Shown here: positions 1-7,648 of the stretch, one piece after another | How the letters are laid out: each line of letters begins with the position of its first letter | Position numbering within the stretch: the stretch's first letter is position 1 | Virus record (IMG/VR): IMGVR_UViG_3300009184_000283 | Coordinates: 1-20,372 of that record | Length of the DNA: 20,372 nucleotides | Reading direction: 5' to 3' (one strand) | DNA from: a virus | The notes under the pieces: generated by a model | What the model was told of the DNA's origin: nothing | What the model saw: the letters and a program-made list of their open reading frames with translations, nothing else | Database searches by the model: none | Translations under genes and position numbers: made by a program

Positions 1-195
1 CAATTTGATGAACTTGCGCCCGCCGTCGAATGGGCGAAAGAGCGCGCTAAAAAATACAACCACGCCCACGTCTGGGATAATCGAATTTACGGCACGGTGT
101 GGAATGAATCTCTTCCGCCCAACACCGCAGTCAGCCACGCCGGGAGGACGGGGCCGGAATCGCCCTGCGGGCCAAGCCCCGGCGTTGCGCTGTAG
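1..195 (+). CDS. 3' end of an unknown gene, running into an attC-like site
   Basis: An open frame enters from the left edge with no start inside the window and ends at TAG 193-195. The first 40 or so residues look like ordinary protein (for example EWAKERAKKYNHAHVWD followed by a VWNES stretch). From about base 117 onward the translation becomes Pro/Gly-rich and low in information. This is because the DNA there is an imperfect inverted repeat (117-208), and the stop codon lies inside its right arm. That arrangement is common for genes carried in integron cassettes, whose stop often falls inside attC. I do not recognise the family. The alternative small frame starting at ATG 8 in another phase looks less protein-like. 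Confidence 0.55.
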   Translation, partial: QFDELAPAVEWAKERAKKYNHAHVWDNRIYGTVWNESLPPNTAVSHAGRTGPESPCGPSPGVAL

Positions 196-208
196 TGCAT
201 GGTTAGCC
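117..208 (+). repeat. attC-like integron recombination site (59-base-element-like inverted repeat)
   Basis: The left end GCCCAAC (117-123) fits the R'' core RYYYAAC. The right end GTTAGCC (202-208) is an R'-like GTT core. Pairings I can trace: AAC 121-123 with GTT 202-204; unpaired 124-126 against 199-201; GCA 127-129 with TGC 196-198; T131 with A194; CAGC 132-135 with GCTG 189-192; C136 with G187; ACGCCGGG 137-144 with CCCGGCGT 178-185. Bases 186, 188 and 193 bulge out on the right arm only. Core boxes, a central unpaired spacer, one-sided extrahelical bases and a variable loop of about 33 nt are the known hallmarks of attC. The next gene starts 10 nt after the site. No integrase gene is in the window. 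A chance hairpin or other mobile repeat remains possible. Confidence 0.55.
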
Positions 209-218
209 TCTTTTTTCT

Positions 219-524
219 ATGAGCACCGAAACCAAAACTGACCCAGCGGTAATTGTCGCCGAGGGATACTACCGGCTCAAAGCCGAGAACGAAACGCTTC
301 GCGAGAAGCTGGAAGAAATGGCCGCTGAACTCGCACACTGCGCGGGATACATCGCAAGCGTGCGCACAGACCGGCAAATAACATGGCACGAAGAACTCTA
401 CGCGCTGCAAACCGCGGAATGGGCGGAGGGCGCGGTCGAGATCGCGGAAAAGGCAAACGCGGTCCTAGAGGCACACGATGCCTTCTTGGCTAACAAGGCA
501 GATATGCCGACTTGCAGCAAATAA
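219..524 (+). CDS. Small helical/coiled-coil protein of unknown function
   Basis: This 101-residue acidic protein begins at ATG 219 shortly after the attC-like site and ends at TAA 522-524. Residues 15-45 form a Glu/Leu-rich heptad-like helix (YYRLKAENETLREKLEEM) typical of a short coiled coil. The rest is also predicted helical and Ala/Glu-rich, with no signal peptide or membrane segment. No Shine-Dalgarno is visible; a pyrimidine tract (209-217) precedes the start. The next gene starts 9 nt downstream. Its position ahead of the large terminase could suit a packaging accessory protein, but it shows no DNA-binding motif that I can see. If the upstream repeat is a true attC, this could be a former cassette gene. 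I do not recognise it. Confidence 0.7.
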   Translation: MSTETKTDPAVIVAEGYYRLKAENETLREKLEEMAAELAHCAGYIASVRTDRQITWHEELYALQTAEWAEGAVEIAEKANAVLEAHDAFLANKADMPTCSK

Positions 525-533
525 CGCCCGCTA

Positions 534-863
534 ATGCTCGCCGCCCTCCTCCGCTACTCCCGCCGCGAACGCCGCGCCGTTGCCCAATCGTGGGCGCGGC
601 GGTCGCACGCGACGCGGGCTGCTCGGCGCATGGAGCGCGGGCCGGATGCCGACACGCTCCGCCGTCGTGCGCTGCACGATGCGCGCGGGCAGATCGTGCG
701 CGATGGTGTCACTTACCACGGAGACGGGCGCGTTACGCCGTGGTGCGTGCGGCGCTCGGTTGCGGGGCGCACGGATCAATTCGATGTTGTGCTTGCCGGT
801 ATTGTTTGGCGCACGGGTGGAGCGCGATTGCTTGCGGGATGGTTTGGAAAGGTCGCGGTATGA
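534..863 (+). CDS. Unknown basic protein translationally coupled to the terminase
   Basis: This is a 109-residue, very Arg-rich protein. Its stop codon TGA (861-863) overlaps the terminase ATG at 860 in an ATGA junction, which supports it as the real gene over the competing long frame. The N-terminal half (residues 5-50) is strongly basic and helical. The C-terminal half looks like a small beta-rich unit (DGVTYHGDGRVTPWCVRRS, then GRTDQFDVVLAG and a WRTGG stretch). It sits where phages usually encode the small terminase subunit, and its basic charge would allow DNA binding. However, I see no clear helix-turn-helix, so a small-terminase role is only a positional guess. No Shine-Dalgarno is seen before ATG 534. 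Confidence 0.65.
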   Translation: MLAALLRYSRRERRAVAQSWARRSHATRAARRMERGPDADTLRRRALHDARGQIVRDGVTYHGDGRVTPWCVRRSVAGRTDQFDVVLAGIVWRTGGARLLAGWFGKVAV

Positions 864-2650
864 CTATTGCCGACGCACTCCTCGCCAAGCTGCGCCTCCC
901 GCAGCCCGACCGCTCTCCGATCTACGAGTGGGCTCGGAAGCACATCACGCTCCCCGAGAGCTACGCAACGCCGGGACCGTTCAACGCGCGCATCACGCCG
1001 TGGCTGATTCCTATTTTCGACGCGCTCCAAAATCCACTCGTGCGCCGAGTGCATTTCCGCAAGGCCGTGCAAATCGGCGGCACGCTCGTCGCTGACATTT
1101 GGATTCCGTGGCTGATTGCGAACGACGCCGGGCCGATCTCGTGGACGATGCAGACCGACGAAATGGTCGAGAAGCATTGCAAATCGCGCCTGAACCCATT
1201 GCTCGAACGGTGCAAGCCCGTCGCGTCGATGCTCCCGAAGCCGGGACCGAACCGGATGACTACCGAGATTTACTTCGGCGGATTCTTCCTCTCGCTCAAC
1301 CCGGCGAATCTTTCAACGCAGCAGTCGCAGTCGATTCGATACAAGGTGAACGATGAAATCTGGCTCCCGCGCTGGCAGGAGGTTTACGGTCACGCCGTCG
1401 CGCGCGTGTCGAAGTTTGAAGAGGTCGGGCGTTCGAAGATTTACAACGTGTCGCAAGCGCCCGAAATGTCCGCCGAGGTCGGCAACGTCGAGGATACGAG
1501 CTACCGCGCCGGCAATCAGCAGGAGTGGCACGCGCTTTGCCCGTCGTGCGGCAAGGCTCATCCCGTGACGTTCTCGCAGCCTTCGATCGACGACAAGGAA
1601 ACGCGCGGCGGAGTCATCTGGGACCGCACAGCGAAGCGGGACGACGAGACGTGGGACGTTGCGCGAGCGGTCGAGAGCACGCGCTTTCGCTGCATCCACT
1701 GCGGCCACGAGTCGCCGGACACCGACGCGACGCGTAACCATTGGCGCAAAACTGGGCATTACATCGCCGAGCGACCCGACGCGCCGGCTGAAATCCAAAG
1801 TTTTCGCATCGAGGCGCTTGTTGCTCGCCCGATGAAGATGCTCGTGGAGGAGTTTTGCGAGGCCGAGAACCAATGGGCGAAGCGCGGCGAGGACAGGATG
1901 AAGATGGAGTTTCGCACCAAGCGCGAAGCCAAGCCGTGGATTGTGGAGAAGAAGACCGTGAATCTTTTCGTGCAGTCGAGCGGCTACAAGCTCGCCGACT
2001 ACACGCAAGGTCAAGGCATCGAGAACGAGGCGATCCGATTTATGACCATCGACCGCCAGCTTGACCATTGGTGGGTCGAGATCGGCGCATTCGCAACCAA
2101 CGGCGGCACGCGTTACCGACAGCTGCACTTCGGGCGCATTGACACGCGCGACCAATTGCGCGCGCTGCAACTGCGTTACAAGGTCGCCGACGCGTGCGTT
2201 GCGCAGGACCGCGGCTACCGTCCGAGCGACGTTGACCGCGACTGCGCCGACTTTGGGTGGCGCTCGATGCGAGGACACGCGCGCAAGACATGGACGATGC
2301 GGGACGACGCGACGGGCAAGCTGATTAACTTCCCGTTTTCCGATCCGCAGGTCAGCGACTACCGCGGCGGTGACGTTTACTTCTACAACTGGAGCGGCGA
2401 CTACTTCAAGGACGTGCTCCAGACCGCGCTTGAAGGCAAAGGAGACCTCAAATGGGAGCTTCCCGACGACGTGAACCCGCTGTATTTGCAGCACCTCAAA
2501 GGCGAATCCAAGGTCGAGGTTCGCGCGGGCGTCTGGGAGTGGCGCGAAGTCAAAAGCAACGCCGCAAATCACGGTCTCGACACGTCGGCGATGATGCTTT
2601 GCATCGCCACGATTGCGGGCGTGGTGCGCTACGTTCCGGCGACCGCCTAG
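860..2650 (+). CDS. Terminase large subunit, GpA family (DNA packaging ATPase/nuclease)
   Basis: This protein pumps phage DNA into the prohead and cuts it at the ends. I start it at ATG 860, giving 596 residues and overlapping the upstream stop (ATGA). The open frame extends to 512, but that extension is Cys/Arg/Pro-rich noise. The N-terminal ATPase domain has a Walker A-like RKAVQIGGT (67-75) and a Walker B-like KVNDE (162-166). A zinc-ribbon-like pair CPSC (227-230) and CIHC (278-281) follows, as in lambda gpA relatives. The nuclease domain shows candidate metal-binding acids D398 (MTIDRQ), D450 (AQDRGY) and D574 (HGLDTS). Length fits the family. The gpW-like joiner and portal follow, as in lambda A-W-B. 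The family call is secure; residue assignments are by eye. Confidence 0.93.
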   Translation: MTIADALLAKLRLPQPDRSPIYEWARKHITLPESYATPGPFNARITPWLIPIFDALQNPLVRRVHFRKAVQIGGTLVADIWIPWLIANDAGPISWTMQTDEMVEKHCKSRLNPLLERCKPVASMLPKPGPNRMTTEIYFGGFFLSLNPANLSTQQSQSIRYKVNDEIWLPRWQEVYGHAVARVSKFEEVGRSKIYNVSQAPEMSAEVGNVEDTSYRAGNQQEWHALCPSCGKAHPVTFSQPSIDDKETRGGVIWDRTAKRDDETWDVARAVESTRFRCIHCGHESPDTDATRNHWRKTGHYIAERPDAPAEIQSFRIEALVARPMKMLVEEFCEAENQWAKRGEDRMKMEFRTKREAKPWIVEKKTVNLFVQSSGYKLADYTQGQGIENEAIRFMTIDRQLDHWWVEIGAFATNGGTRYRQLHFGRIDTRDQLRALQLRYKVADACVAQDRGYRPSDVDRDCADFGWRSMRGHARKTWTMRDDATGKLINFPFSDPQVSDYRGGDVYFYNWSGDYFKDVLQTALEGKGDLKWELPDDVNPLYLQHLKGESKVEVRAGVWEWREVKSNAANHGLDTSAMMLCIATIAGVVRYVPATA

Positions 2651-2679
2651 CCGGTAGTTTTAACGGGCCGCGCAACAGC

Positions 2680-2919
2680 GTGGCACTCGACAACCCATTT
2701 CTCGGTCTCGAAACGGCGACTTTGACGACTCTCAAGACGCGGGCAACCGACGCGATCTTGGCGGTTTTGAGCAATCAAAGTTACTCGCTCAACGGCAAAA
2801 GCGTCACGCGCGCTGACCTCAATTCGCTCAATCAAATGCTGGGTCAAATCCAATGGGCGCTCGATGACGCAAACGGCACGGCGCGCACGACCTCGTTCGT
2901 CAGTTTTAACGGTCTCTAA
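2680..2919 (+). CDS. Head-tail joining protein, gpW-like
   Basis: This small protein (79 residues) lies between the terminase and portal, exactly where lambda has gpW, which plugs the filled head and prepares it for tail attachment. I chose GTG 2680; the frame is open further upstream but that part overlaps the terminase and reads as noise. The visible pattern is a first helix (ETATLTTLKTRATDAILAVL), a short turn with SYSLNGKSVTRADL, and a second helix (LNSLNQMLGQIQWALDD). This matches the helix, hairpin, helix layout of gpW and the 'GKSVTxxxLxxL' turn common in its relatives. No good Shine-Dalgarno is present, so the start is tentative. The portal ATG follows 11 nt after the stop. Confidence 0.72.
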   Translation: MALDNPFLGLETATLTTLKTRATDAILAVLSNQSYSLNGKSVTRADLNSLNQMLGQIQWALDDANGTARTTSFVSFNGL

Positions 2920-2930
2920 CACTGGCAACC

Positions 2931-5084
2931 ATGGAAACCTTCGACCCGTCCAAAGTCATCGCAGAGCGCCCGTGGATTGACAAAGCGATTGAAGCCGTGG
3001 CGCCGTCGTGGGGCAAACAGCGTTTGCAGTCTCGCGTCGAGACCGCGCTTTTCAGCTACAACGCGGCGCAGACGAATCGGCTTTATGCGCCGAAGACCTA
3101 CGGGCAACCGAGCGAATCGACGCAGACCTCGCGCTCGCGTGTCGTGATGATGTGGGAAGCGCGCGACCTCGTGGAAAACTTTCCCGAAGCGCGCGAGATC
3201 ACGCGCAAATTCGGGAACTACCTTACGCCGAACGAATACTCGCCGACGACGCAGGACCGCGCCTATAACCAAATCGTTTCCGAGTTCTTTCACGAGTGGT
3301 GCAAGCGGTGTGATGTGACTGGCCGGCACACGTTCAAGAAGCTCGTGCAGCTCGGATGCGAAGAGCGCCCGGTTGACGGCGACTGCGGCTTTGCGATTCG
3401 CCGCGTAGGTGACGAGTTGAAGATTCAACTGGTTCCAGGGACGCGCATCGGAAATCCGAACGCGCTCGGCGCTGAGTCCGACAACTACTATCAGGGGATC
3501 ATCACCGACGAGTTTGGCAAGCCGGTCGCGTATCGCGTTTATCGAGTCACGCGCGAAGGCGTTTACTTCGGCGCCGAGGACGTGGAGGCGCATAACTTCT
3601 GCCACTACTTCGACCCGTTCCGCGTCGATCAATACCGCGGCATAACCGACTTCCACGCAGCAATCAAAACGTCGCGGATGCTTTACGAGATTCTCGAAGC
3701 CGAGAAAGCGGGCGTGCGCTTCGCGTCGCAGCAGGCCGCGCTCGTGTTTAACGACCGCGGGAGCGCAAACCCGCGCAATCTGTTCACGCCGTCGCCGACC
3801 GTAACCATGCCGAACGGACAGTCGCAGCAGAACGAGATGTCGGAGGTGGGAATGATTCGTTACATGGGGACGGCCGACCGCGTCGAGGTCATGCCATCGC
3901 GCCCGTCCGCGGCCTTCGCCGGCTTCGTGCAACATCTGATGCACGAGATTGCAATCGGCGTCGGCGTTCCCGAGGGAGTGCTTTTCGGGACGCAGGATTA
4001 CAAGGGGCCCAGCGTGCGCGCAGAGTTCGCCGCGGCTGACCGCGTGTTCACGCGGCATCAGGGCGTGCTCACCGACAAGGTGCTCGACCCGATCAAAAAC
4101 GCCGTAATTCTCGATGCCATCGCGCGCGGAGAAATTCCGCCGCCTCCGCTGCAAGCGGGCGAAACGATGGTCGCCGCGCTCCGTCGCGCGACTTCCGGCG
4201 AATGGCGTTTCCCGGCCAAGCTTTCAATCGACGTGGGCCGCGAGTCGGCGGCGAATCTAAACGAAAACCGCCAAGGCGCGAAGTCGCTCCAAGAGATCGC
4301 CGGTGAAGAGGGCACGGACGCTTTCGCTCGCTTGGAGCAAATCGCGATTGAGGCGAGCTACGTCAAGGAGCTGGCGAACAAATACGGCGTGCCAGAAACC
4401 GCGATTCGTCTCGTCACGAGTTCGCTCCCAAGCACGCCGGCGGCGGCGGCAGCGGTCGGCGATAACGTCGCGGCGGCAGCAGCGCAGGCACAAGTCGACT
4501 CGACTGCGGCGACCAACTCGGGCGCAGCGTCGGACGGCGGCGAATCTGAAGATTCAGCGGCGCTCTCGATGAAATTCGCGGCGGCATCCTACGTGCCGAA
4601 CGACGCGATGGTCGCAAATGCGAAACGTGCGCTCGACGTGCGCGAGAAAGCCTCGCCGTCGAACCGCGGAATGACTGACGTCGGCATCGCTCGCGCTCGC
4701 GACATTATGAACAAGCGACCGCTCTCCGAAGATACGGTGCGGCGCATGAAGGCATATTTCGACCGGCACGAGATCGACAAGCAAGGCGAGACATGGGGAG
4801 AGCAGGGCAAAGGCTGGCAGGCGTGGAACGGCTGGGGCGGCGACGCCGGCCAGACGTGGGCCAATGCAATCGTCGAGCGCCTCAACACTGGGCGAAACAG
4901 CTCGGCGCGCGAACGCATCGCGCTCGCTCTCGCTGGTCCGACCGCACGCAAGCTCGCTCGCAACGAGGTGATCGTGCGAAAACAGGTTCGCATCTCCGCG
5001 ATGCGAAAACGGCTCGGCAACAGCAACGCTTCGCCCGAGATGACGCGTCACACGTTTGAACGTATGGGCGTGGCGAAGAAGTGA
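2931..5084 (+). CDS. Portal protein, lambda gpB family, with an extra C-terminal domain
   Basis: The portal forms the ring at one head vertex through which DNA passes. Residues 1-495 follow the lambda gpB-type pattern: an N-terminal region with SRSRVVMMWEARDLVENFP (67-85), a core with VDGDCGFAIRRVGDELKIQLV (148-168), the helix region DFHAAIKTSRMLYEILEAEKA (240-260), and VGVPEGVLFGTQDYKGPSVRAE near 344-365. An Ala-rich low-complexity linker (about 500-548) then leads to a separate domain at about 554-652 (YVPNDAMVANAKRALDVRE, then TVRRMKAYFDRHEIDKQG and WNGWGGDAGQTWANAIV). That domain is one I associate with other phage head proteins. At 717 residues the protein is much longer than lambda gpB (about 530). 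The start ATG 2931 has a CCATG context without a Shine-Dalgarno. Confidence 0.9.
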   Translation: METFDPSKVIAERPWIDKAIEAVAPSWGKQRLQSRVETALFSYNAAQTNRLYAPKTYGQPSESTQTSRSRVVMMWEARDLVENFPEAREITRKFGNYLTPNEYSPTTQDRAYNQIVSEFFHEWCKRCDVTGRHTFKKLVQLGCEERPVDGDCGFAIRRVGDELKIQLVPGTRIGNPNALGAESDNYYQGIITDEFGKPVAYRVYRVTREGVYFGAEDVEAHNFCHYFDPFRVDQYRGITDFHAAIKTSRMLYEILEAEKAGVRFASQQAALVFNDRGSANPRNLFTPSPTVTMPNGQSQQNEMSEVGMIRYMGTADRVEVMPSRPSAAFAGFVQHLMHEIAIGVGVPEGVLFGTQDYKGPSVRAEFAAADRVFTRHQGVLTDKVLDPIKNAVILDAIARGEIPPPPLQAGETMVAALRRATSGEWRFPAKLSIDVGRESAANLNENRQGAKSLQEIAGEEGTDAFARLEQIAIEASYVKELANKYGVPETAIRLVTSSLPSTPAAAAAVGDNVAAAAAQAQVDSTAATNSGAASDGGESEDSAALSMKFAAASYVPNDAMVANAKRALDVREKASPSNRGMTDVGIARARDIMNKRPLSEDTVRRMKAYFDRHEIDKQGETWGEQGKGWQAWNGWGGDAGQTWANAIVERLNTGRNSSARERIALALAGPTARKLARNEVIVRKQVRISAMRKRLGNSNASPEMTRHTFERMGVAKK

Positions 5085-5104
5085 AGTCCACAAAAACCAA
5101 AACC

Positions 5105-5386
5105 ATGAGCGAACCAATCAACGATCCGCTGAACCTTTCTTGCGTCGAGCTAGTCGCCGAGAAAACGGGCGAACTCAACACGCGAGTCGGCAGCATCGAG
5201 CGCAGCCTCGGCTCGCAGACTGCCGCGCTTGACGCTGCCGTCGTTGCGCTCAACGCGAGCATCGAGGCCGTGGGCTTGCTCCGCTCCAACGTGCTCCGCA
5301 ACGACCTCGTGCAATGGAAGCACGCAATGTCGGCGCGCGTCGCCAACCTCGAACTCGCCCTCGAAAAACTCAACTCAACGAAATGA
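5105..5386 (+). CDS. Short coiled-coil protein, paralogue of the next gene's N-terminus
   Basis: This is a 93-residue helical protein with no membrane segment. From CVELVAEKTGELNTRVGSIE onward it aligns almost without gaps to residues 17-90 of the fibre-like protein that follows (ELVAEKAGELNDRVGRIE). The two genes therefore arose by tandem duplication or exchange of a shared N-terminal module. I chose ATG 5105 because the N-terminus (MSEPINDPLN) then lines up with the paralogue's start (MKHNDPQDID). GTG 5081, which overlaps the portal stop, would add eight residues and cannot be excluded. Its stop overlaps the next start (ATGA at 5383-5386), so the two are probably co-translated. The likely role is a partner, anchor or trimerisation helper for the fibre; the function is inferred only from this homology. 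Confidence 0.75.
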   Translation: MSEPINDPLNLSCVELVAEKTGELNTRVGSIERSLGSQTAALDAAVVALNASIEAVGLLRSNVLRNDLVQWKHAMSARVANLELALEKLNSTK

Positions 5387-7374
5387 AACACAACGACCCG
5401 CAGGACATCGACCTCAACTTCGAAGAGCTGGAATTAGTAGCCGAAAAAGCGGGCGAACTCAACGACCGCGTCGGACGCATCGAGAACGAGATCGGCACGC
5501 AGGCGAAGGCGCTGGAGTCGGCCGCAATGGTGCTCAACGCCGCGGTCAAGGGACTCGGCGCGCTACGGCACGAGACGCTCGAAAGCGACATCGGCACGCT
5601 GCAACTTTCGATCAACGACAAGACCGAGCACCTTGCGCGCGAGATTGCGCGATTCGAGGCGGCGGTCGCCGAGATCGACCGACGCTCCGAGGCGGGCGAC
5701 GAACAACTGGGCGCCGCGCTGCGCGACATCGCGCTCGGACTGCGTTCGTCCTTCGATGCCAAGTCCGCGGAGGTCGCCGAGTGGTCGGCGCGCGTGGAGC
5801 GCGAGATTGCAGCCCATTCCGTCGCATTAGCGGCGATTCCTCCCGTGCTCAAGGGAGCAGACGCAAAACAGCTAAACCCGCGCGGAGAATGGGAGGCCGG
5901 CATGATCGTGAATGCGCTCGACGTAGTGAGCTACAACGGGTCGAGCTACATCAGCAACGTGGACGGCAACACCGACAAACCGTCGCGCTCGGACAGATAC
6001 ACCGTGCTCGCGAAACGCTCGGGCAATGGCGCGGGCGGCGCGACCGACTTCGGCAGTCTCACCGGCACGATTGCGCCTTCGCAGCTCGTTCCAGGCTCCA
6101 CGACCTACGCGGTCGGTGACGTGCTTTACGCCGGAACGACGGGCGCGCTTTCCAAGCTCGGAGCGGGCAGTTCCGGCCAACTTCTCAGCACGCAGGGCGC
6201 GGGCGCCGCGCCCATCTGGGTCACGGCAACGGGCGGCGCCGGCGACATGAATGGGCCGGCGAGCGCGACCGACAACGCCGTCGTGCGTTTCGACGGCACG
6301 GGCGGCAAGACGGTGCAGAACTCGACCGTGACGATTTCAGACACGGGCGACATTACCGCAGCCGGCAAGCTCTTCACGGCTGACGGCACGAACGCGGCTC
6401 CTGCGATTGCAATCGCGAGCAGCACGGGAACGGGACTGTATCTCGACGCCGCCAATACGCTCGGAGTTGCAACGGGAGGCAACGGCGCGGTGACATTTTC
6501 GACCGCGAGCGGAGTAGCCAACGTCACGGGTCACGGGGTGCGCTCGCTCACCCTCGCAGGCGGCAGCTCGGGCGCGAGTCTGGTGCTGGGGCAGGGGACG
6601 ACGGCGGCAAACGCGACGATCGTGCCGAAGGGCACCGGCAGCATTGGCCTCGCAACGGCTTCGGCGACTCTCTACGGCAAGGTCGCGACGGCACTCGCGA
6701 CGGCAACTTCGCCAGCAACCATCGCCGGTGCAAGTTTCGACGCGACTTACGCAACATTTGGCGGAGTCACCTCAGCTTCCGCGTCCACATTTGGAATTGG
6801 GGTCACGTCCGGTGGCACAAGCGGGACCAATTTGCTTAGTCTAGCCGCGGGCTCCGATTGGCTCGATATAAACTACTACGGTTTGAACCACAAATTCTTC
6901 GGAATCGGCGCGGAGAAGGCCCGCCTTACCTCCACCGGCAACCTCCTCATCGGCACGACGACGGACATCACCGGCACGGGCGGGCTGCACGTCGCAGGCA
7001 CGAGCACGGCCACGGCAGTGGGCGCAGGCGGCGGCGGCGCGTTCCGCGTAGGAACGAACGTGAATCTGAGCGGCAACTCGGGCGGGGCGAGTTATTTTGG
7101 GGGCGACGTGATCACCTCGGTAGGTAACTTTAAGGGCAACATCTATCTCGGCGGAAACTCCGATGCCACACTTTACCGCAGCGCGGCGAACACCGCGACG
7201 GTAAACAACAATTTTACAGTCGGCGGCACGCTTGGAGTCGGAGGAGCCGCCACCTTCGCGGGCGCGGTCGCCATCGGCAACACAACCTCCGTGTCCGTTG
7301 CCGCTGCATCCACTCACAAAGTCGCCATCCTGATCGGCGGCGTCCAATACTATCTTCTCGCAAGCAACGTCTAA
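5383..7374 (+). CDS. Tail-fibre/receptor-binding-like structural protein
   Basis: This 663-residue protein starts at ATG 5383 within the previous stop. Residues 1-150 are a long charged coiled coil, the part shared with the preceding gene. Residues about 163-210 (LNPRGEWEAGMIVNALDVVS, then YNGSSYISN) match the short aromatic carbohydrate-binding-like module often seen in phage fibres. Residues about 293-330 contain the repeat-type phrase NAVVRFDGTGGKTVQNSTVT common in fibre and tail-appendage proteins. The rest is Gly/Ser/Ala/Thr-rich beta-repeat sequence, ending in a small hydrophobic tip (VAILIGGVQYYLLASNV). No S74 intramolecular chaperone is visible. Finding a fibre between portal and protease is unusual for lambda-type order. 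The fold class is well supported, while the receptor is unknown. Confidence 0.8.
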   Translation: MKHNDPQDIDLNFEELELVAEKAGELNDRVGRIENEIGTQAKALESAAMVLNAAVKGLGALRHETLESDIGTLQLSINDKTEHLAREIARFEAAVAEIDRRSEAGDEQLGAALRDIALGLRSSFDAKSAEVAEWSARVEREIAAHSVALAAIPPVLKGADAKQLNPRGEWEAGMIVNALDVVSYNGSSYISNVDGNTDKPSRSDRYTVLAKRSGNGAGGATDFGSLTGTIAPSQLVPGSTTYAVGDVLYAGTTGALSKLGAGSSGQLLSTQGAGAAPIWVTATGGAGDMNGPASATDNAVVRFDGTGGKTVQNSTVTISDTGDITAAGKLFTADGTNAAPAIAIASSTGTGLYLDAANTLGVATGGNGAVTFSTASGVANVTGHGVRSLTLAGGSSGASLVLGQGTTAANATIVPKGTGSIGLATASATLYGKVATALATATSPATIAGASFDATYATFGGVTSASASTFGIGVTSGGTSGTNLLSLAAGSDWLDINYYGLNHKFFGIGAEKARLTSTGNLLIGTTTDITGTGGLHVAGTSTATAVGAGGGGAFRVGTNVNLSGNSGGASYFGGDVITSVGNFKGNIYLGGNSDATLYRSAANTATVNNNFTVGGTLGVGGAATFAGAVAIGNTTSVSVAAASTHKVAILIGGVQYYLLASNV

Positions 7375-7383
7375 TTTACACCC

Positions 7384-7635
7384 ATGAACGATCCCATCAT
7401 CACTACTACGCTCCAGCGCATCCAGACCGACCCGCAGGGCGAGTCTCCTATTGCTACGGCCTATTTCGAGCAGCGCACCGTCATCGGCGAGCAGACGTTT
7501 GTCGCGCCGTGGACGCAGGTTTCTTGGCCGCTAAATAGCGACAAGACCGTTGCAGTGAACGGCATCACGCTGACCTACGCGGAGGTTTCGGCGTTTGTGG
7601 TTGCGATTGCGACGCAGGAAAAAGCGGGCGGCTGA
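7384..7635 (+). CDS. Small unknown protein downstream of the fibre
   Basis: This 83-residue protein starts at ATG 7384, nine bases after the fibre stop. It is a mixed beta/alpha sequence: QRIQTDPQGESPIATAYFEQ is followed by a Trp-containing section (APWTQVSWPLNSDKTVAVNG) and a final helix (YAEVSAFVVAIATQEKAG). It has no signal peptide, membrane segment or known motif. Its place right after the fibre gene hints at a fibre-assembly or tail-appendage accessory, but nothing in the sequence proves this. I do not recognise the family. Confidence 0.65.
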   Translation: MNDPIITTTLQRIQTDPQGESPIATAYFEQRTVIGEQTFVAPWTQVSWPLNSDKTVAVNGITLTYAEVSAFVVAIATQEKAGG

Positions 7636-7648
7636 AAGGACAAACATC

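Noticed and set aside
145-216. Rho-independent terminator (GC-rich arms plus the T-tract at 211-216)
   Set aside because: The T-tract is about 25 nt from the strongest stem, and the arms fit an attC-like layout better.
525-600. Second attC site after the 219-524 gene (TAACGCCCGC resembles a core)
   Set aside because: No paired right half with a GTT core was found downstream.
512-859. N-terminal extension of the terminase frame back to ATG 512
   Set aside because: The extension is Cys/Arg/Pro-rich and unlike any terminase; ATG 860 gives the normal family start and an ATGA overlap with the upstream gene.
1313-2572. Long minus-strand open frame (419 codons) opposite the terminase
   Set aside because: It is an antisense shadow of a GC-rich coding region; its protein is Arg/Val/Leu-rich and featureless.
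2916-4154. Long minus-strand open frame (412 codons) opposite the portal
   Set aside because: Same codon-bias shadow; the + strand portal is clear.
5081-5104. GTG 5081 as start of the short coiled-coil gene
   Set aside because: ATG 5105 aligns with the paralogous fibre start and has the CCATG context; GTG remains possible but is second choice.
6000-7300. DNA tandem repeats in the fibre gene
   Set aside because: Repetition is at the level of Gly/Thr/Ser-rich protein motifs; no exact DNA repeat unit was seen.
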